64,000 nt of DNA from Aedes albopictus (GCF_035046485.1 NC_085136.1:163739963-163803962), one strand, 5' to 3'; positions 1 to 9,427 are shown, counted from the first letter of the stretch. Notes: generated from the letters alone by a model not told the origin. Made by a program: numbers and translations.

Positions 1-2
1 TA

Positions 3-728
3 GAGGCCCCTGAAGATAGCCGAACGATTCCCGTGGATAGTGTTTGGGTCCATTGGTTCGGTGGCCGCGCGGAATGGGTCACCGTCAACCGATTGAAAAC
101 CTTGTCCGAAGGTCTCGAAGCTCACCACCGAGCCCAGAAGGAAGTCAGAAAGTGAGAATACAGTAGTATTAAGATCGTCAGGGAATTTCTCCACATAGTT
201 TAATTACTAGTTTAGTTGTTAGTTTCCTGAACTTATTAGCATCGTGGCATTTTGACATTTCCAGTAGTTTGCATTTTATTTTACTCATCTGATCAAAAAT
301 ACAAGATCGTAACTAACTTTCTACTCTACAGGGGACGAAAACTGAACGCTCAGCTGGAGCGAGCCATTCAGGAGGCAATGATGGAGTTGGACAGAGCTTC
401 CGGAACCGCATCCCCATCATCGTACGGAACCAGTTCCAGTAATACAGCGGTTGTGACCACAAAGTCCATCACGATCAAAGCATCGCCCACCAGCAGTACT
501 TCTATCGTACCGAGTTCCAACAATAGTTCCTTATCATCTCCTACCAGCAGCAGCAGCAACAGAGCTCCCAAAATGGCTCGGGGAGTCAAGTCGAAGCTGG
601 TGAAAATAGCTCCGGCACCCCCAAGCAATGTGGTGGATTCTAGTTCAACATCATCATCATCAATAGGTATGAACAGCTCTAACTCGACAGCAGCAGCAGG
701 TATGATCGGTCGTATTAAAATGAAATAA
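3..728 (+). CDS. PWWP-domain-like protein, last two coding exons (partial)
   Basis: This is the 3' end of a host-like gene. An open frame from base 3 reaches a donor at 152 (AA|GTGAGA). A 180-base intron ends in a pyrimidine-rich acceptor (TCTACTCTACAG) at 331, and the frame continues in phase from 332 to TAA at 726-728. Exon one encodes VWVHWFGGRAEWV followed by a basic helix. That pattern (aromatic W-x-x-WFG, then a helical tail) resembles the second half of PWWP domains, which bind methylated histone tails and DNA. Exon two adds a predicted helix (RKLNAQLERAIQEAMMEL) and then a long Ser/Thr-rich low-complexity tail with a basic patch near the middle. The N-terminal part lies outside the window. 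The exon join is well supported by phase. The PWWP assignment is by resemblance only and the specific gene is unknown. The antisense frame at 368-796 is a shadow. Confidence 0.6.
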
Positions 729-1608
729 GACAGTTCTTTCGAACGATTTTTCGTGGATACTTTGGATTGGTAAGAATTATTTTCAAGTTTTTCCAATAGG
801 TTATTCTTACTTTGAACAGTTGTTCGGTAAAAAGTGCTAAATATTTCTTATTTTGTTGTTTTAAATGCAATGTTGAATACTGCATAGCGTTTTACACTTT
901 ACGTCTAATATATATGCTTTACCCTTATATGTACATTTAGAAAAAAATGAAATGCGCGTTTCTGCTTAGGCGCAACTATACTTATCTTGAAAGTCTCGAA
1001 AGCTTCTTATCCTATTTCGGGAGCAGAAAAATGCATGTTTTAATCTATTTTGAAGTCTCTCTTTGATCGTAATCCTCTTCTTTTAAGTATTGACTGAATA
1101 CAAGCAATTGCGAATGATACAATCCAACTTACAAAACTAAACGTGAGATAGTGTGAGACGGGGCAAGATGGGTCACCTAAGGATCCCCATCCTTAGGTGA
1201 TCCATGAAAGCTCCCCATTACCGGAGTTTCTTTCTACACAATGATTACAAATACTGATCATCTACATTTGCTACCTGGTCTGCTCATTGCTCACGAATGT
1301 TTAATAGTATTTCTCCGGTGATCGCCCACTATGTGAAGCTGGATATTTAGGTACGTTTCATGCTTTATTAAATTCATATTACACACTAAATTTCCTAGTG
1401 TATCTACGAAGTCAATCATCGTTTGGAGACTACCCATCTTAAGATTCTTTAACTTGTGTAAGTCCACAGCCCACGGTTCGTTGTATATTGGCCGTAAATA
1501 CTGGTTAGCGTTTGCAGCAAGTTGGTAATCTCATCCGGTGGTGTTATAATTGTTCACCTGTCGAAATTTTTGGGACTTCTAATTTAGTCACTGTCTCTAA
1601 ACGGAACA
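729..1608. other. Downstream flank of the PWWP-like gene, no gene seen
   Basis: AT-rich DNA without a convincing reading frame. It presumably begins with the 3' UTR of the upstream gene. The only structure seen is a short perfect hairpin at 1173-1200. Confidence 0.5.
1173..1200. repeat. Short perfect inverted repeat
   Basis: TCACCTAAGGA at 1173-1183 is the exact reverse complement of TCCTTAGGTGA at 1190-1200, with a 6-base loop. It is preceded by GGGGCAAGATGGG. It may be a remnant of a small MITE; no target duplication was seen. Confidence 0.5.
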
Positions 1609-2145
1609 CTACCATGAAGACCTGTCGTGATACGTTAACTCTGCATTTGGCCCTCGAACAGTTAGCAAATTAATCTCAACGCTAAATCTGGTGCAGCTGG
1701 GTTTAGCTGCGCAGTTTTCAATGCTTCCAGCGCTTTCTTCAGTTTTTAAGTTCAGAAACCTGGCGATTGCATTTAATGCAGTAATACAGACTTCTTTCTT
1801 AGACGGGTTTAGCCCCAATGTCACGCATGAGATATGGAACCAGTGTTTACACTTCGAAAATTGCACCGTGGCCCTGTCGGAAGAATGCCCTGTCGTACAT
1901 AATAGGCAATGGCCATTTTGGTTCGAAGCGTATTCCACGATGTGAATACTGATGTTCTCGGTTTTTTGTGGTCTGTTCACTGGATGCACTCCTTTTTGAT
2001 GGACGACGCCAATGTTACGAATAAACACTGACGATTGACAATTTTTGATAGACTGTGTGTCTTTTGTTTGACGTCGCGGAATTGCTCGGTCGAGTCCTCT
2101 TTGGAGCCACCATACATCGGTGACGCAACTCGTCAACGATTTCAC
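1609..2145 (-). pseudogene. BEL/Pao-like gag fragment with PHD-type zinc finger
   Basis: A 178-codon minus-strand frame contains CLLC, then a spaced CKHWFHISC block. This resembles the PHD-like Cys/His finger at the N-terminus of mosquito BEL/Pao gag proteins (C-x2-C ... C-x2-C-x-WFH-x2-C). The expected C-terminal Cys pair of the finger is not evident and no pol region follows, so this is a degraded fragment. The surrounding residues are not recognisable. Assignment rests on the zinc-finger spacing only; it could be another PHD-bearing sequence. Frames on the plus strand here are shadows. Confidence 0.4.
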
Positions 2146-2739
2146 GTCGTCCCGGAGTTATGGCGTGCCAGTTTTTTTTTTCGACGTTTATTTTATAAAA
2201 CACACAACATAGTCCGTCCGGAGACTACGCTTTTCGACATTTCTTCTGTAACTAGACTTCTAATTACTACCTCTAAAGTAGGCAGTACCTACAGGGTACA
2301 TTGAAACGCATAGCATTGGAGTCAGAATTAAACTAAATTAAACGACCTTTTTATTTGGTTTTTTGAATCAATTGTTACACTATAATCAATAAGTAAAAAA
2401 TGAGCCTTAGCACATGGTCTCAACGGGCCACCACCAACGAGTAAAAGTGTAGTCAGCAGAATCTGTGGCGCACTGCCGTGATGCAAACTGCTTACGTAGG
2501 CTGCTCCAAGGTCATCGTTTGTGACAAACGTTCTATATGTTCTTAATGATATAGAGAAGAGAAAGGTGTTTTAGAGTAAATGCGTGTATAGCACACATGT
2601 TAATAACTCTTCTCAACATTATCATATGAACCGTCCTGTCCATTCAGGGGCTCACCCAAAAGAATATGAACAAGGAAGTTGATAACCCAATATTCACAAA
2701 TGTTCGGGTTTTTTTTTTCAATAAACTATAAACTACCAA
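2146..2739. other. Non-coding stretch, nothing identified
   Basis: AT-rich sequence with short runs of T and no supported gene. The short overlapping frames around 2015-2304 show no recognisable motif. Confidence 0.4.
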
Positions 2740-2798
2740 GAACTCTGTTGTCCCTTCAATTTCTTGAGGTTTGTGCTAACGTAAGAACCTCGACAATA

Positions 2799-2952
2799 CA
2801 CATAAGATGCGACGCGAGACAGGACACAACACTTATAGTTCTTACAACAAATTAAAAGGATTTAAATTTACCTTTTAAGTCGACCGGTTTCGGGCTCGAC
2901 GTTGCCCATCGACAGGACGATGTCCGACTGATTACATGGAGCACTAATACAA
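2799..2952 (+). repeat. Left 154-base inverted arm of the Penelope-like element
   Basis: Exact reverse complement of 3920-4073 by base-by-base reading. It reads into the first RT codons, so the copied end is not a normal coding junction. Confidence 0.85.
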
Positions 2953-3881
2953 GACGGTATGTAGACGATATCTTCGCCGTCGTAAAAGAACGATATCTGT
3001 CTCAGGTACTTGATCTGTTGAATTCCCAACATGAGAGCATAAAATTTACGCTGGAGAAAGAGGTGGACGGGAAGCTGCCGTTTCTTGATCTGATGATCTC
3101 CAAAACAGAGGAAAATAGATTAAAATACGCAATCTACCGGAAACCTACCTCGACAGACAGGTACATTACTTCGGATTCACACCACTTTGGTGCGCAACAG
3201 CAAGCAGCGTTTCATTTCATGGCACACCGTTTGTATAATATCCCAATGGAAAGAGAGGATTTTGTGGAGGAGAGAAATAAAATTCACCGAGCTGGGGAGC
3301 TGAATGGCTACGAAAAAGAATTCGTGGATAAAATCCTCCGTAAACACGAGAGGAAAAAACACAGAAAGAATGCCACAACACTGAAGCCGGAAAAGAAAGA
3401 AGTAAAAAGAATTAGTCTCCCGTTCTACCCAAAAATCTCCAACCCCGTTCAGGAAACCCTCAAACACCATGGATTTCAGGTTGTGTACAAAAGTAACAAC
3501 ACGTTGAAAGACCTGTTATGCAACCTGAAAGACAAGGTCCCAGCGGAGGAAAAATCTGGGATCTACCAAATACCGTGTCAGAGCTGCCCTGCGGTGTACA
3601 TTGGACAAACTCGGAGGAAGTTCAAAATTCGCCTTCGTGAGCATAAACACGCAGTCGAAAATGAACGAACCAATGAATCCAGTGTAGCAGTACACACCAC
3701 ACATTTGGACCATGCTGTGGATTGGGAGAACGCTAAGTTGGTGAAGAACGTTAGAAAAGCTGCAGAACTAAACGCCTGGGAATCTATGTACATCGCCACA
3801 GCTGATCGCCCTCTCATGAACGAAGACGATCCTCCAATACAATCCCCCCTCTTCAACTTGACTAAGCTGAGAATTCAGTGA
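2943..3881 (+). CDS. Penelope-like RT C-terminus plus GIY-YIG endonuclease (partial)
   Basis: The frame is open through 2943 and begins abruptly at the RT catalytic box RYVDDIF (codons from 2955). It then runs through the RT thumb (FLDLMISK, about 65 codons further on). Counting from the TTG at 3018, it ends in a GIY-YIG nuclease domain: GIY at residues 181-183, a Cys pair PCQSC, YIG at 194-196, then conserved Arg and the EH pair near 205-209, and a conserved Glu near 255. It stops at 3881 (TGA). There is no genuine start codon because most of the RT fingers and palm is missing, so the copy cannot encode an active enzyme. The domain order (RT then GIY-YIG) is diagnostic of Penelope-like elements, which nick target DNA with this domain. 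Confidence 0.85.
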   Translation, partial: TNTRRYVDDIFAVVKERYLSQVLDLLNSQHESIKFTLEKEVDGKLPFLDLMISKTEENRLKYAIYRKPTSTDRYITSDSHHFGAQQQAAFHFMAHRLYNIPMEREDFVEERNKIHRAGELNGYEKEFVDKILRKHERKKHRKNATTLKPEKKEVKRISLPFYPKISNPVQETLKHHGFQVVYKSNNTLKDLLCNLKDKVPAEEKSGIYQIPCQSCPAVYIGQTRRKFKIRLREHKHAVENERTNESSVAVHTTHLDHAVDWENAKLVKNVRKAAELNAWESMYIATADRPLMNEDDPPIQSPLFNLTKLRIQ

Positions 3882-3919
3882 AACAACAACAACTTCGACG
3901 AGTACTGTGCGCAGTACGA

Positions 3920-4073
3920 TTGTATTAGTGCTCCATGTAATCAGTCGGACATCGTCCTGTCGATGGGCAACGTCGAGCCCGAAACCGGTCGACTTAAAAG
4001 GTAAATTTAAATCCTTTTAATTTGTTGTAAGAACTATAAGTGTTGTGTCCTGTCTCGCGTCGCATCTTATGTG
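3920..4073 (-). repeat. Right 154-base inverted arm of the Penelope-like element
   Basis: Reverse complement of 2799-2952. It follows the endonuclease stop codon by 38 bases and ends at the right copy of the target duplication. Confidence 0.85.
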
Positions 4074-4123
4074 AACTCTGTTGTCCCGCTTTGAGAATTA
4101 GTTTTGTTTCTGTATTGTTGAAA

Positions 4124-4511
4124 CCAGGCTTGTCCCGCACTGAACGCAAAAAAATCCGCTCTTTGAATTTACACCACCTTAATGATCATAAACTTGCAAT
4201 GTTTATTGCTTAACCAATAGAAGGATATTTGAATATCCTAAATGTCATTTCGAACTGTCAAAAAACCGCACCGCAGAGCCGCACGGAGCGATCAAAGTGA
4301 AATACACTAGAGTGCGCGCACTCAAGTGTAATTCTCTTTGCGCACGCCAGCGCGGCACTACGGTGCGGTTTTTTGACAGTTCGCAATGACATTTAGGATA
4401 TTCAAATATCCTTCTATTGGTTAAGCAATAAACATTGGAAGTTTATGATTACTAAGGTGGTGTAAATTCAAAGAGCAGAAATTTTATGCGTTCAGTGCGG
4501 GACAAGCCTGG
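4124..4511. mobile_element. Palindromic MITE with about 150-base arms
   Basis: The left arm at about 4124-4273 and right arm at about 4361-4511 are inverted copies with a few mismatches. The termini read CCAGGCTTGTCCCGCACTG. TTGAAA flanks both ends (4118-4123 and 4512-4517), and the match could extend to 8 bases because the end overlaps the terminal CC. There is no coding capacity. It interrupts the minus-strand gag remnant immediately to its right. Confidence 0.8.
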
Positions 4512-4523
4512 TTGAAACCAATT

Positions 4524-4776
4524 GTGAGTGATTTGACAGTGGTGTTGGTTGACAACCTTTCGGAATATTTTCTGCAATATACAATGTTTCTAGCTGGGTA
4601 GTTAATCTTTCAACCTCATCGGTGAAATTTGTCAATGTTCCAGCTTGACGTATTGTTTGTAATTTTGCAAGTATAACGTCGGGGCCATCGGTGCTTTGAC
4701 ATCTATCTTCGAGACTACGAATGATTGCGTTAATCGGAGCAGGAGCATCGCCTGCTGCTGAACGTGGGTTGGTCAT
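4524..4776 (-). pseudogene. Ty3/gypsy gag fragment
   Basis: The frame carries a gag capsid-like block: a PINAIIRSLEDRCQ helix, VILAKLQTIRQ, then FTDEVERLTTQLETLYIAENIP. The same arrangement (Lys-rich AKLK, then a Glu/Leu helix ending in YIE-x-IP) recurs in the gags at 32716, 41496 and 60068, so these belong to one related group. The frame loses similarity at the MITE edge and its upstream start is not recognisable. This is a truncated capsid fragment, not a functional gene. Confidence 0.6.
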
Positions 4777-4871
4777 TAACCTGATGGATTGCGTAGTACT
4801 CGGCCTGCTTGAGAAAATAGAAAAAAAAATAGAAGCTTGTTTTAATATTTGTTTTATGGATTTACTGTCGT

Positions 4872-4933
4872 GAATCGCATATCAGTCCCATCTTTGCTGG
4901 ATTTCCTATGCAAATGGGACAGATATGCGATTC
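4872..4933. repeat. Imperfect 20-base inverted repeat
   Basis: GAATCGCATATCAGTCCCAT and its near reverse complement (one mismatch) are separated by about 22 bases. Possibly the ends of a very small MITE. Confidence 0.5.
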
Positions 4934-4994
4934 TCGGCAGTTTAGATGGTATATATTTGGAGAGTTGTGTGACATAAGAAGTCCTTTTTATTTA

Positions 4995-5513
4995 TCAGTG
5001 GGTTTTGGCAACCAGACCCTGCCTAATCCAATCTAGAAAAAGGTTAGGCCAGCGCAAACCAGGACCGAGGATTTCGTGATCAAAAGGTAAACGATAGCGG
5101 TTGAATTCTAAGACAAAGGCCTCCGGATGATGGTAGCCTTTGTACTTTCTACACTCCGGGAAACAAATGGTGTTCAGCTTCACGACCCCATCATAGTCAG
5201 GGGGCGCTACCCGACTTTTCATTCTCAGGCCACGCTTGCTAAGGTCATTGATATAGTTTTAGTACCATCCAGTATCCTTATCTGGAGTCAGGATAGTAAA
5301 ATATGGCATAGCACGTCTCTGGACCTTCTTTTCGTACATTAGCGTGCTAGTTAGAACAAATATGTCTACCGATACCGAGGACTCGTCCGTGGGGTGGTAT
5401 CCGTACTCATCAAGCCATTCGTTATCATAGTCAAGCCTCAAACTCGATGATTCTTTGCACTTGACCGCAGTAGTGCCCCCGAACTTATTAACACAGCCTG
5501 GACAAACCACCAA
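4995..5513 (-). pseudogene. Unidentified broken frame, possibly virus-derived
   Basis: One minus-strand frame runs from about 5513 to 4995 and is interrupted by a single in-frame stop at 5261-5259. The translated pieces are rich in Cys, Tyr and Pro (for example VVCPGCVNKFGG and FPECRKYKGYHHPEA). They do not resemble any retrotransposon domain I know. The fragment follows a gypsy-type primer binding site and leader frame, a position where other virus-like pieces sit in this window. That context suggests an endogenous viral element, but no family could be named. It could also be a host exon. Confidence 0.35.
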
Positions 5514-5600
5514 GGTACTGAAATGTTGGTATTTTGATTACAATCCAAATCTCAACATTTTTTCACAAAAGTTTGTCTTAAAAAATCACTTATTGTCTAT

Positions 5601-5852
5601 TCACTTTTGATTCACCGTCACGTCTTTCAGTTTCATCAAATCAGCTGCCTTCTTCACAATGCGTTTTCTAAGACGCCTTTAAATTTCCAGCCACACTGTT
5701 AGGGTAATCTGGATTACAATCCCTGGGAGCACAATCCATAACAAAGTCGTATGAGAATCTAGCGTTTCCGTGTGTTGCACTTGTGTATCTAAAATCTTCA
5801 TTTAATTGCCTCCGTTGTGTTGCGTTTGAGATTTGGACTCTTCTGCGCCCAT
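5601..5852 (-). pseudogene. Degenerate leader membrane-protein frame (Met-Gly type)
   Basis: An ATG on the minus strand at 5852-5850 starts MGAEESKSQTQHNGGN and then meets a TAA. The same frame continues through a hydrophobic stretch (LLWIVLPGIVIQITLTV), another stop, and then a basic tail (RRLRKRIVKKAADL), ending with TGA at 5603-5601. The order (Met-Gly-x-x-x-Ser start, about 35 polar residues, a membrane helix beginning near LWIV, a basic Ala-rich tail) matches the intact frames at 25985 and 38757. It lies about 110 bases downstream of a TGGCGACAG primer binding site on the same strand. Two stops make this copy non-functional. Confidence 0.55.
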
Positions 5853-5960
5853 TATTACTTTGCACTGTTTTCTAACACAAAATGTTAACACAAAATGCCA
5901 CTTTAATCACTAGTCACAACTGCTTTTTATTGATCACTAATGTTCGAAAGACTGCAGGAC

Positions 5961-5969
5961 CTGTCGCCA
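5961..5969 (-). promoter_or_regulatory. Retrotransposon primer binding site (TGGCGACAG)
   Basis: On the minus strand, sequence ending CCAACATTTCA is followed directly by TGGCGACAGGTCC. An LTR ending in CA followed by TGG is the expected LTR-to-primer-binding-site junction for reverse-transcribing elements. Related TGGCGAC sites occur at 9442, 38610, 40554, 50451 and 59346. Confidence 0.6.
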
Positions 5970-6170
5970 TGAAATGTTGGTATTTTCTTTACAATCAAAA
6001 ACAAATTTAAATAGTCAAAGTTTCAAAACACTTATATCTTCTAAACAATTTGATTTGAAACACTTCGATTGTCACAACGTTAATCTGTTGAATTAAAACA
6101 CGTAGAATATTACAACGTTATTTGTTAATTTGAAACACTACGAATACGCGATAATCACGGACGACGACAC
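5970..6170 (-). repeat. Probable LTR fragment (minus orientation)
   Basis: This segment abuts the primer binding site and ends in CA on the minus strand. It is AT-rich, and its outer boundary could not be fixed. A 20-odd base piece of its end (AAATGTTGGTATTTT) recurs at 5521, pointing to a second, nested LTR fragment there. Confidence 0.4.
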
Positions 6171-6794
6171 AGCTGAACCGGCTGGACCTCCAGATCGATT
6201 ATGATTGACCTGTAGGCCCTCGAGGTGGTTGGAAATGGCCCAAAGTGCTGATCCGCTTGAATATCGTTACTGGCGACACGTTTCACTGACCGATTGGAAT
6301 TTGGACCGTTTGGTTGGTTGGTGCTGACTCGTATCCGCTCGTCCGGTTGTTACAATGCCTTTTGGAGTTGGTTGCTGACTCGGGGAATTGCCGGTGGGTT
6401 GCTGACTCCCATCCATATGGTCGCTTGCCATGGATCGTGGAATCTGCTGACTTATGATTGATGTTAAGGTGTGTTGGCTTGCTTGAAGTTGCGGCATGCT
6501 CGTCGGTATGACGGGAGCGTACGTAACTTATATATCTCTTAGTTTTTTAATCAATCTAGTTGGGATATTGACCATTGTTTCACTATTCTCGAATGCATTG
6601 AAATTAATGCTTGAGATTCAAATCTGTACATTTGCAAAACAATTTTGACACAATTTTGAGTGAGATTCACGTTCCAAATTAAATGAAATCCCAATGGAAT
6701 GTAACATTATTGTAGATTACCGGCAGTTCATTGTAACATTCTGAGTTAAGGATTTTAGGAATTACTGCGACTTCCCTACATATAGCAACGTGAA
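6171..6794. other. No recognised gene; one Gln/Ser-rich minus frame
   Basis: A 76-codon minus-strand frame at 6267-6497 is rich in Gln, Ser, Thr and Pro with repeated SQQPT-like runs. Low-complexity sequence of this kind is common in gag N-termini but is not diagnostic. The remainder holds nothing I recognise. Confidence 0.3.
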
Positions 6795-7690
6795 CTACCT
6801 CTCCCCTGACCACAGCTGTATTGCCGGGGGATTTGAAATACTGATAGGCGGGAAAAACAAAGCCAGTGTCATTAAGTTTTCAGTGATGCGATTCTGCATA
6901 TGGCACCTTTCCTGCTCAAACAATCTGAACAGTCTATCAACCTCTTGCTTTGTGTGTCTCATAGCATAGACAAACTTTGAATGGATGTAATTAAGAAGAT
7001 TGACATCCTCAGATCCAACAGACTTACTCAAGGGAAAGTCAGGAGCATCCCTGGGAATAATTGTCACAAAAAGCCTGGGATGCTCTGTTGAGTATTTTAC
7101 TTGGAAATCATAATCTCCTTGATTTACGTGAATATACAATGTTGGGCCCTTCCCAGAGGTCTGTCTGTGATCAGCTGCGCCAACCCTTTAAACACAAGGG
7201 AATTATCTGAGTTCGTTGACTTGCAGTCAGGTCGAGGAATAACCCAGAACAGAGCTGCCATATCCAGAATGATCACATCTACCCTCAGTGACATTGCAGA
7301 TTACCCCATTTGGGAAATTGATCTGACCCTCGTCATGGAACAGTCTGCCACACCAGTTGTACATGTCATCTCCAGTCTTGTGTCCCGCCAGATGTGCAGC
7401 TTCCGCCGTCAATACTTCCAAAGTTTGTGTAACTATAGGAATGATACCCTGTCTTTGGCAAAAAATAGACTGGATCATATCTATACATTCATCACGAGTT
7501 ATTTCCAATACTTCAGAGTAGAAGCCACAGCTATGCCATGTATCAATGGATGTTCCACTCCTTTGAACCTGATGAAAGGCTTTTAATTTACATCTGATGA
7601 ATGATATTTCCGATACAGTAATAGTCTGAGTTACAGCAACAGCTTCGAAAGTAGAAGTTATATTCAGAGCCCTAGAGTCACTGACCAGAG
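6795..7690 (-). pseudogene. Virus glycoprotein-like fragment, frameshifted
   Basis: Minus-strand coding-like sequence begins right after the gag frame at 7693 and is open from about 7690 to 7227. It shifts frame near 7140-7226 and continues from 7139 to 6795. It has spaced cysteines (WHSCGFYSEV, DECIDMI, YNWCGRLF, VICNVTEGRCDHSG) and alternating beta-like segments, as in ectodomains of negative-strand RNA virus glycoproteins. It lacks the features of gypsy pol or env known from 47341. Which virus group it comes from could not be decided, and a retroviral env origin is not excluded. At least one frameshift breaks it. Confidence 0.4.
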
Positions 7691-7692
7691 TC

Positions 7693-8196
7693 TCAATGAT
7701 ATCGTTGTCTTAAAGTGGATGGTTTTCTAGCTTTTACATTTCCACTTATTGGCTCTTTAAGACCATCTAAGAACACTTGCAGTGCATTTTCCTTGTGTGT
7801 TTCAATCCTGACAGTTTTTGAATCGGTGTGCTGAATTGAAATATTTGTATTGTTTATTAATTGAGAAAGTAAATTTTTAACCTGGTCATTCAATTTTTCA
7901 ACTGTAGTAATTTGTTGTATCTGAAACAATTCACGTGTTAAGGTTACACATTCTCTTTTATTATTGTAGTAGGCAATCAAATTTCCTTTGAAGTCGTTCC
8001 ATGTTAAAGTAGTTCCGAAAATTTCCAGAATCTGATCTGCATCACTTACTATTTTTGCACGAATTAATTGTAGCCATACAGTATAAAATGGAGTGTTTTC
8101 CAAGGCCGATAAAAAAGGAATTAAATGGTCCACGGATCTTATAAAACTATGAAGTTTCACAGGATTTCCATCAAAAACTGCCTGAGGCGTTTGCAT
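7693..8196 (-). CDS. Ty3/gypsy gag capsid (partial)
   Basis: The frame starts at an ATG at 8196-8194 and encodes 167 residues. An early VFDGNPVKLHSFI motif is the hallmark start of many insect Ty3/gypsy capsids (F-x-G-x-x-x-x-L-x-x-F/W). It continues with IRAKIVSDADQIL, WNDFKGNLIAYYN and a C-terminal LDGLKEPISGNVKARKP. These blocks correspond to capsid NTD and CTD helices. It lacks a nucleocapsid region because after KPSTL the sequence switches to the glycoprotein-like fragment. The capsid itself is uninterrupted, so decay is recent or limited here. Confidence 0.75.
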   Translation of the reverse strand: MQTPQAVFDGNPVKLHSFIRSVDHLIPFLSALENTPFYTVWLQLIRAKIVSDADQILEIFGTTLTWNDFKGNLIAYYNNKRECVTLTRELFQIQQITTVEKLNDQVKNLLSQLINNTNISIQHTDSKTVRIETHKENALQVFLDGLKEPISGNVKARKPSTLRQRYH

Positions 8197-8840
8197 TTTA
8201 AAATAACTTCGGCTCGTTGTAATGCTTCAGCCGTTTGTTTCACATCAGAAGTATTATTTCCGTTAAGAGCAATTTTCTTCACTTTCTTCCTTGTTTATTT
8301 ACACACTTTGATTTTAAAGAATTTCACTGTAATAATAGTAGTCTACAATCTACTACTGGGTTTAAATGTACAATTTTTAACATAAGATTAAATTCACTTA
8401 CAGTAGAAGAAAGAAGAGTTCCACATTTGCTGGAGTTCTCTCGGTATGATCTGCAGTATAGTCCGTCGTCACAGTGACTGTTCCAGCTATGTCTTGTTTG
8501 GTGCAAAATTTTCGTTTGGATCCCAAAAGTCTACACACTTTCACTCAACTTTATGATAAGTGCCAATCTGTATCCAGTGATTCCTGTGCGCCGTTCGTAG
8601 CACGAACGGGAAGCAACCACCTTCAATCCCGGAAAATTACGAGTCCCGGCTCGTTCACTGGTCTTTAGTGTAAATTCCAGACCTCATGAGGTCAAGAATA
8701 TGCGCGTACGTCCAATTAGCCCGTAATCCGCTTCTGAGCGTTTCGGGGCTGGGGGCTTCACGTATCTTTCCATCGATTGTATACCATTTGTCTCCGAAGC
8801 GGTATTTGGGGGCTAAGAATCAATCTGGTTACTGGTTGTT
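8197..8840 (-). other. Gag leader and an unidentified 45-60 codon frame
   Basis: Immediately upstream of the gag start (8197-8400) is an AT-rich leader. On the minus strand at about 8665-8815 there is an open stretch reading RFGDKWYTIDGKIREAP and RANWTYAHILDLMRSG before a stop. It looks like protein-coding sequence but matches no retroelement domain I know. A hairpin (CGTTCGTAGCACGAACG) lies at about 8593-8609. Confidence 0.3.
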
Positions 8841-9040
8841 TATTTGTCTGATTGAATCGAGACCCATGGAGAAGGCTGTTGGTCGGTCGTCGACTTAGGG
8901 TGATCAAATTATGCTTACTTGCATATGCTTGCGTTCGCAACGAATGATAATTCATGCGACTCAATCAAAGCAAGCAGTGGCTTTTAATAAATTACAATGT
9001 TGCACAAATAACATTGCGGTATGAAAGTATTCATACTACA

Positions 9041-9053
9041 CCTTCCCCCTTTT
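9041..9053 (-). promoter_or_regulatory. Polypurine tract
   Basis: AAAAGGGGGAAGG on the minus strand immediately precedes an LTR beginning TGTAGTATG, the expected plus-strand priming site. Confidence 0.65.
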
Positions 9054-9427
9054 AGAAGAATCATGTAGTAGAACGGAATTATCCTTGAAACAGTGTTTAG
9101 ACAATTTTAAAAGCATTCTCAATGGATCTCTGAGGTGTGTAAGTTGAATACATTTCGTACATTAATTGTAGACATAAAGTCTGAAGTTTTTTATAAAGTT
9201 AACTTATACCTTTTCAAGGTTCACATTTAATTTTCCTTCGTTAATTTTTTTGTATGAGCTACATATTGTCGTTATTTTTGTTACATGTTTTTAATTCTGT
9301 CCTTTTCTGTTTGAGAATTTCTTAAAATATTTTGTAATAATACATTTGGAATACTAATACCATGTCTTTGGATCTGTTTTAACTTGGTTTCAATTTATTT
9401 TATGATTTTTTTAATATAAATCCTGTC

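Larger units (their letters stand above)
2755..4073 (+). mobile_element. 5'-truncated Penelope-like retroelement with inverted terminal copies
   Basis: The insertion is flanked by a 15-base direct repeat, GAACTCTGTTGTCCC, at 2740-2754 and 4073-4087, a plausible target-site duplication. Inside are 154-base arms at 2799-2952 and 3920-4073 that are exact reverse complements as far as I can read. Between them is an RT-end plus GIY-YIG endonuclease frame. Penelope-like elements typically carry GIY-YIG domains and complex terminal repeats, and inverted terminal copies on truncated insertions are known for the group. About 44 bases lie between the left duplication and the left arm. Confidence 0.8.

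Noticed and set aside
368..796. Antisense 142-codon frame
   Set aside because: It is a shadow of the Ser-rich host exon; hydrophobic Leu runs come from complemented AGC/TCA codons.
1141..1200. GGGGCAAGATGGGTCACC as end of a larger MITE
   Set aside because: No second end found in the next kilobase; kept only as a short hairpin.
7101..7586. 161-codon plus-strand frame
   Set aside because: Opposite to the glycoprotein-like sequence, which has more coherent cysteine spacing and adjoins gag on its own strand.
8593..8609. Hairpin CGTTCGTAGCACGAACG as a possible terminator or tRNA arm
   Set aside because: Too short and without other tRNA features; rho-independent terminators do not apply to this kind of genome.
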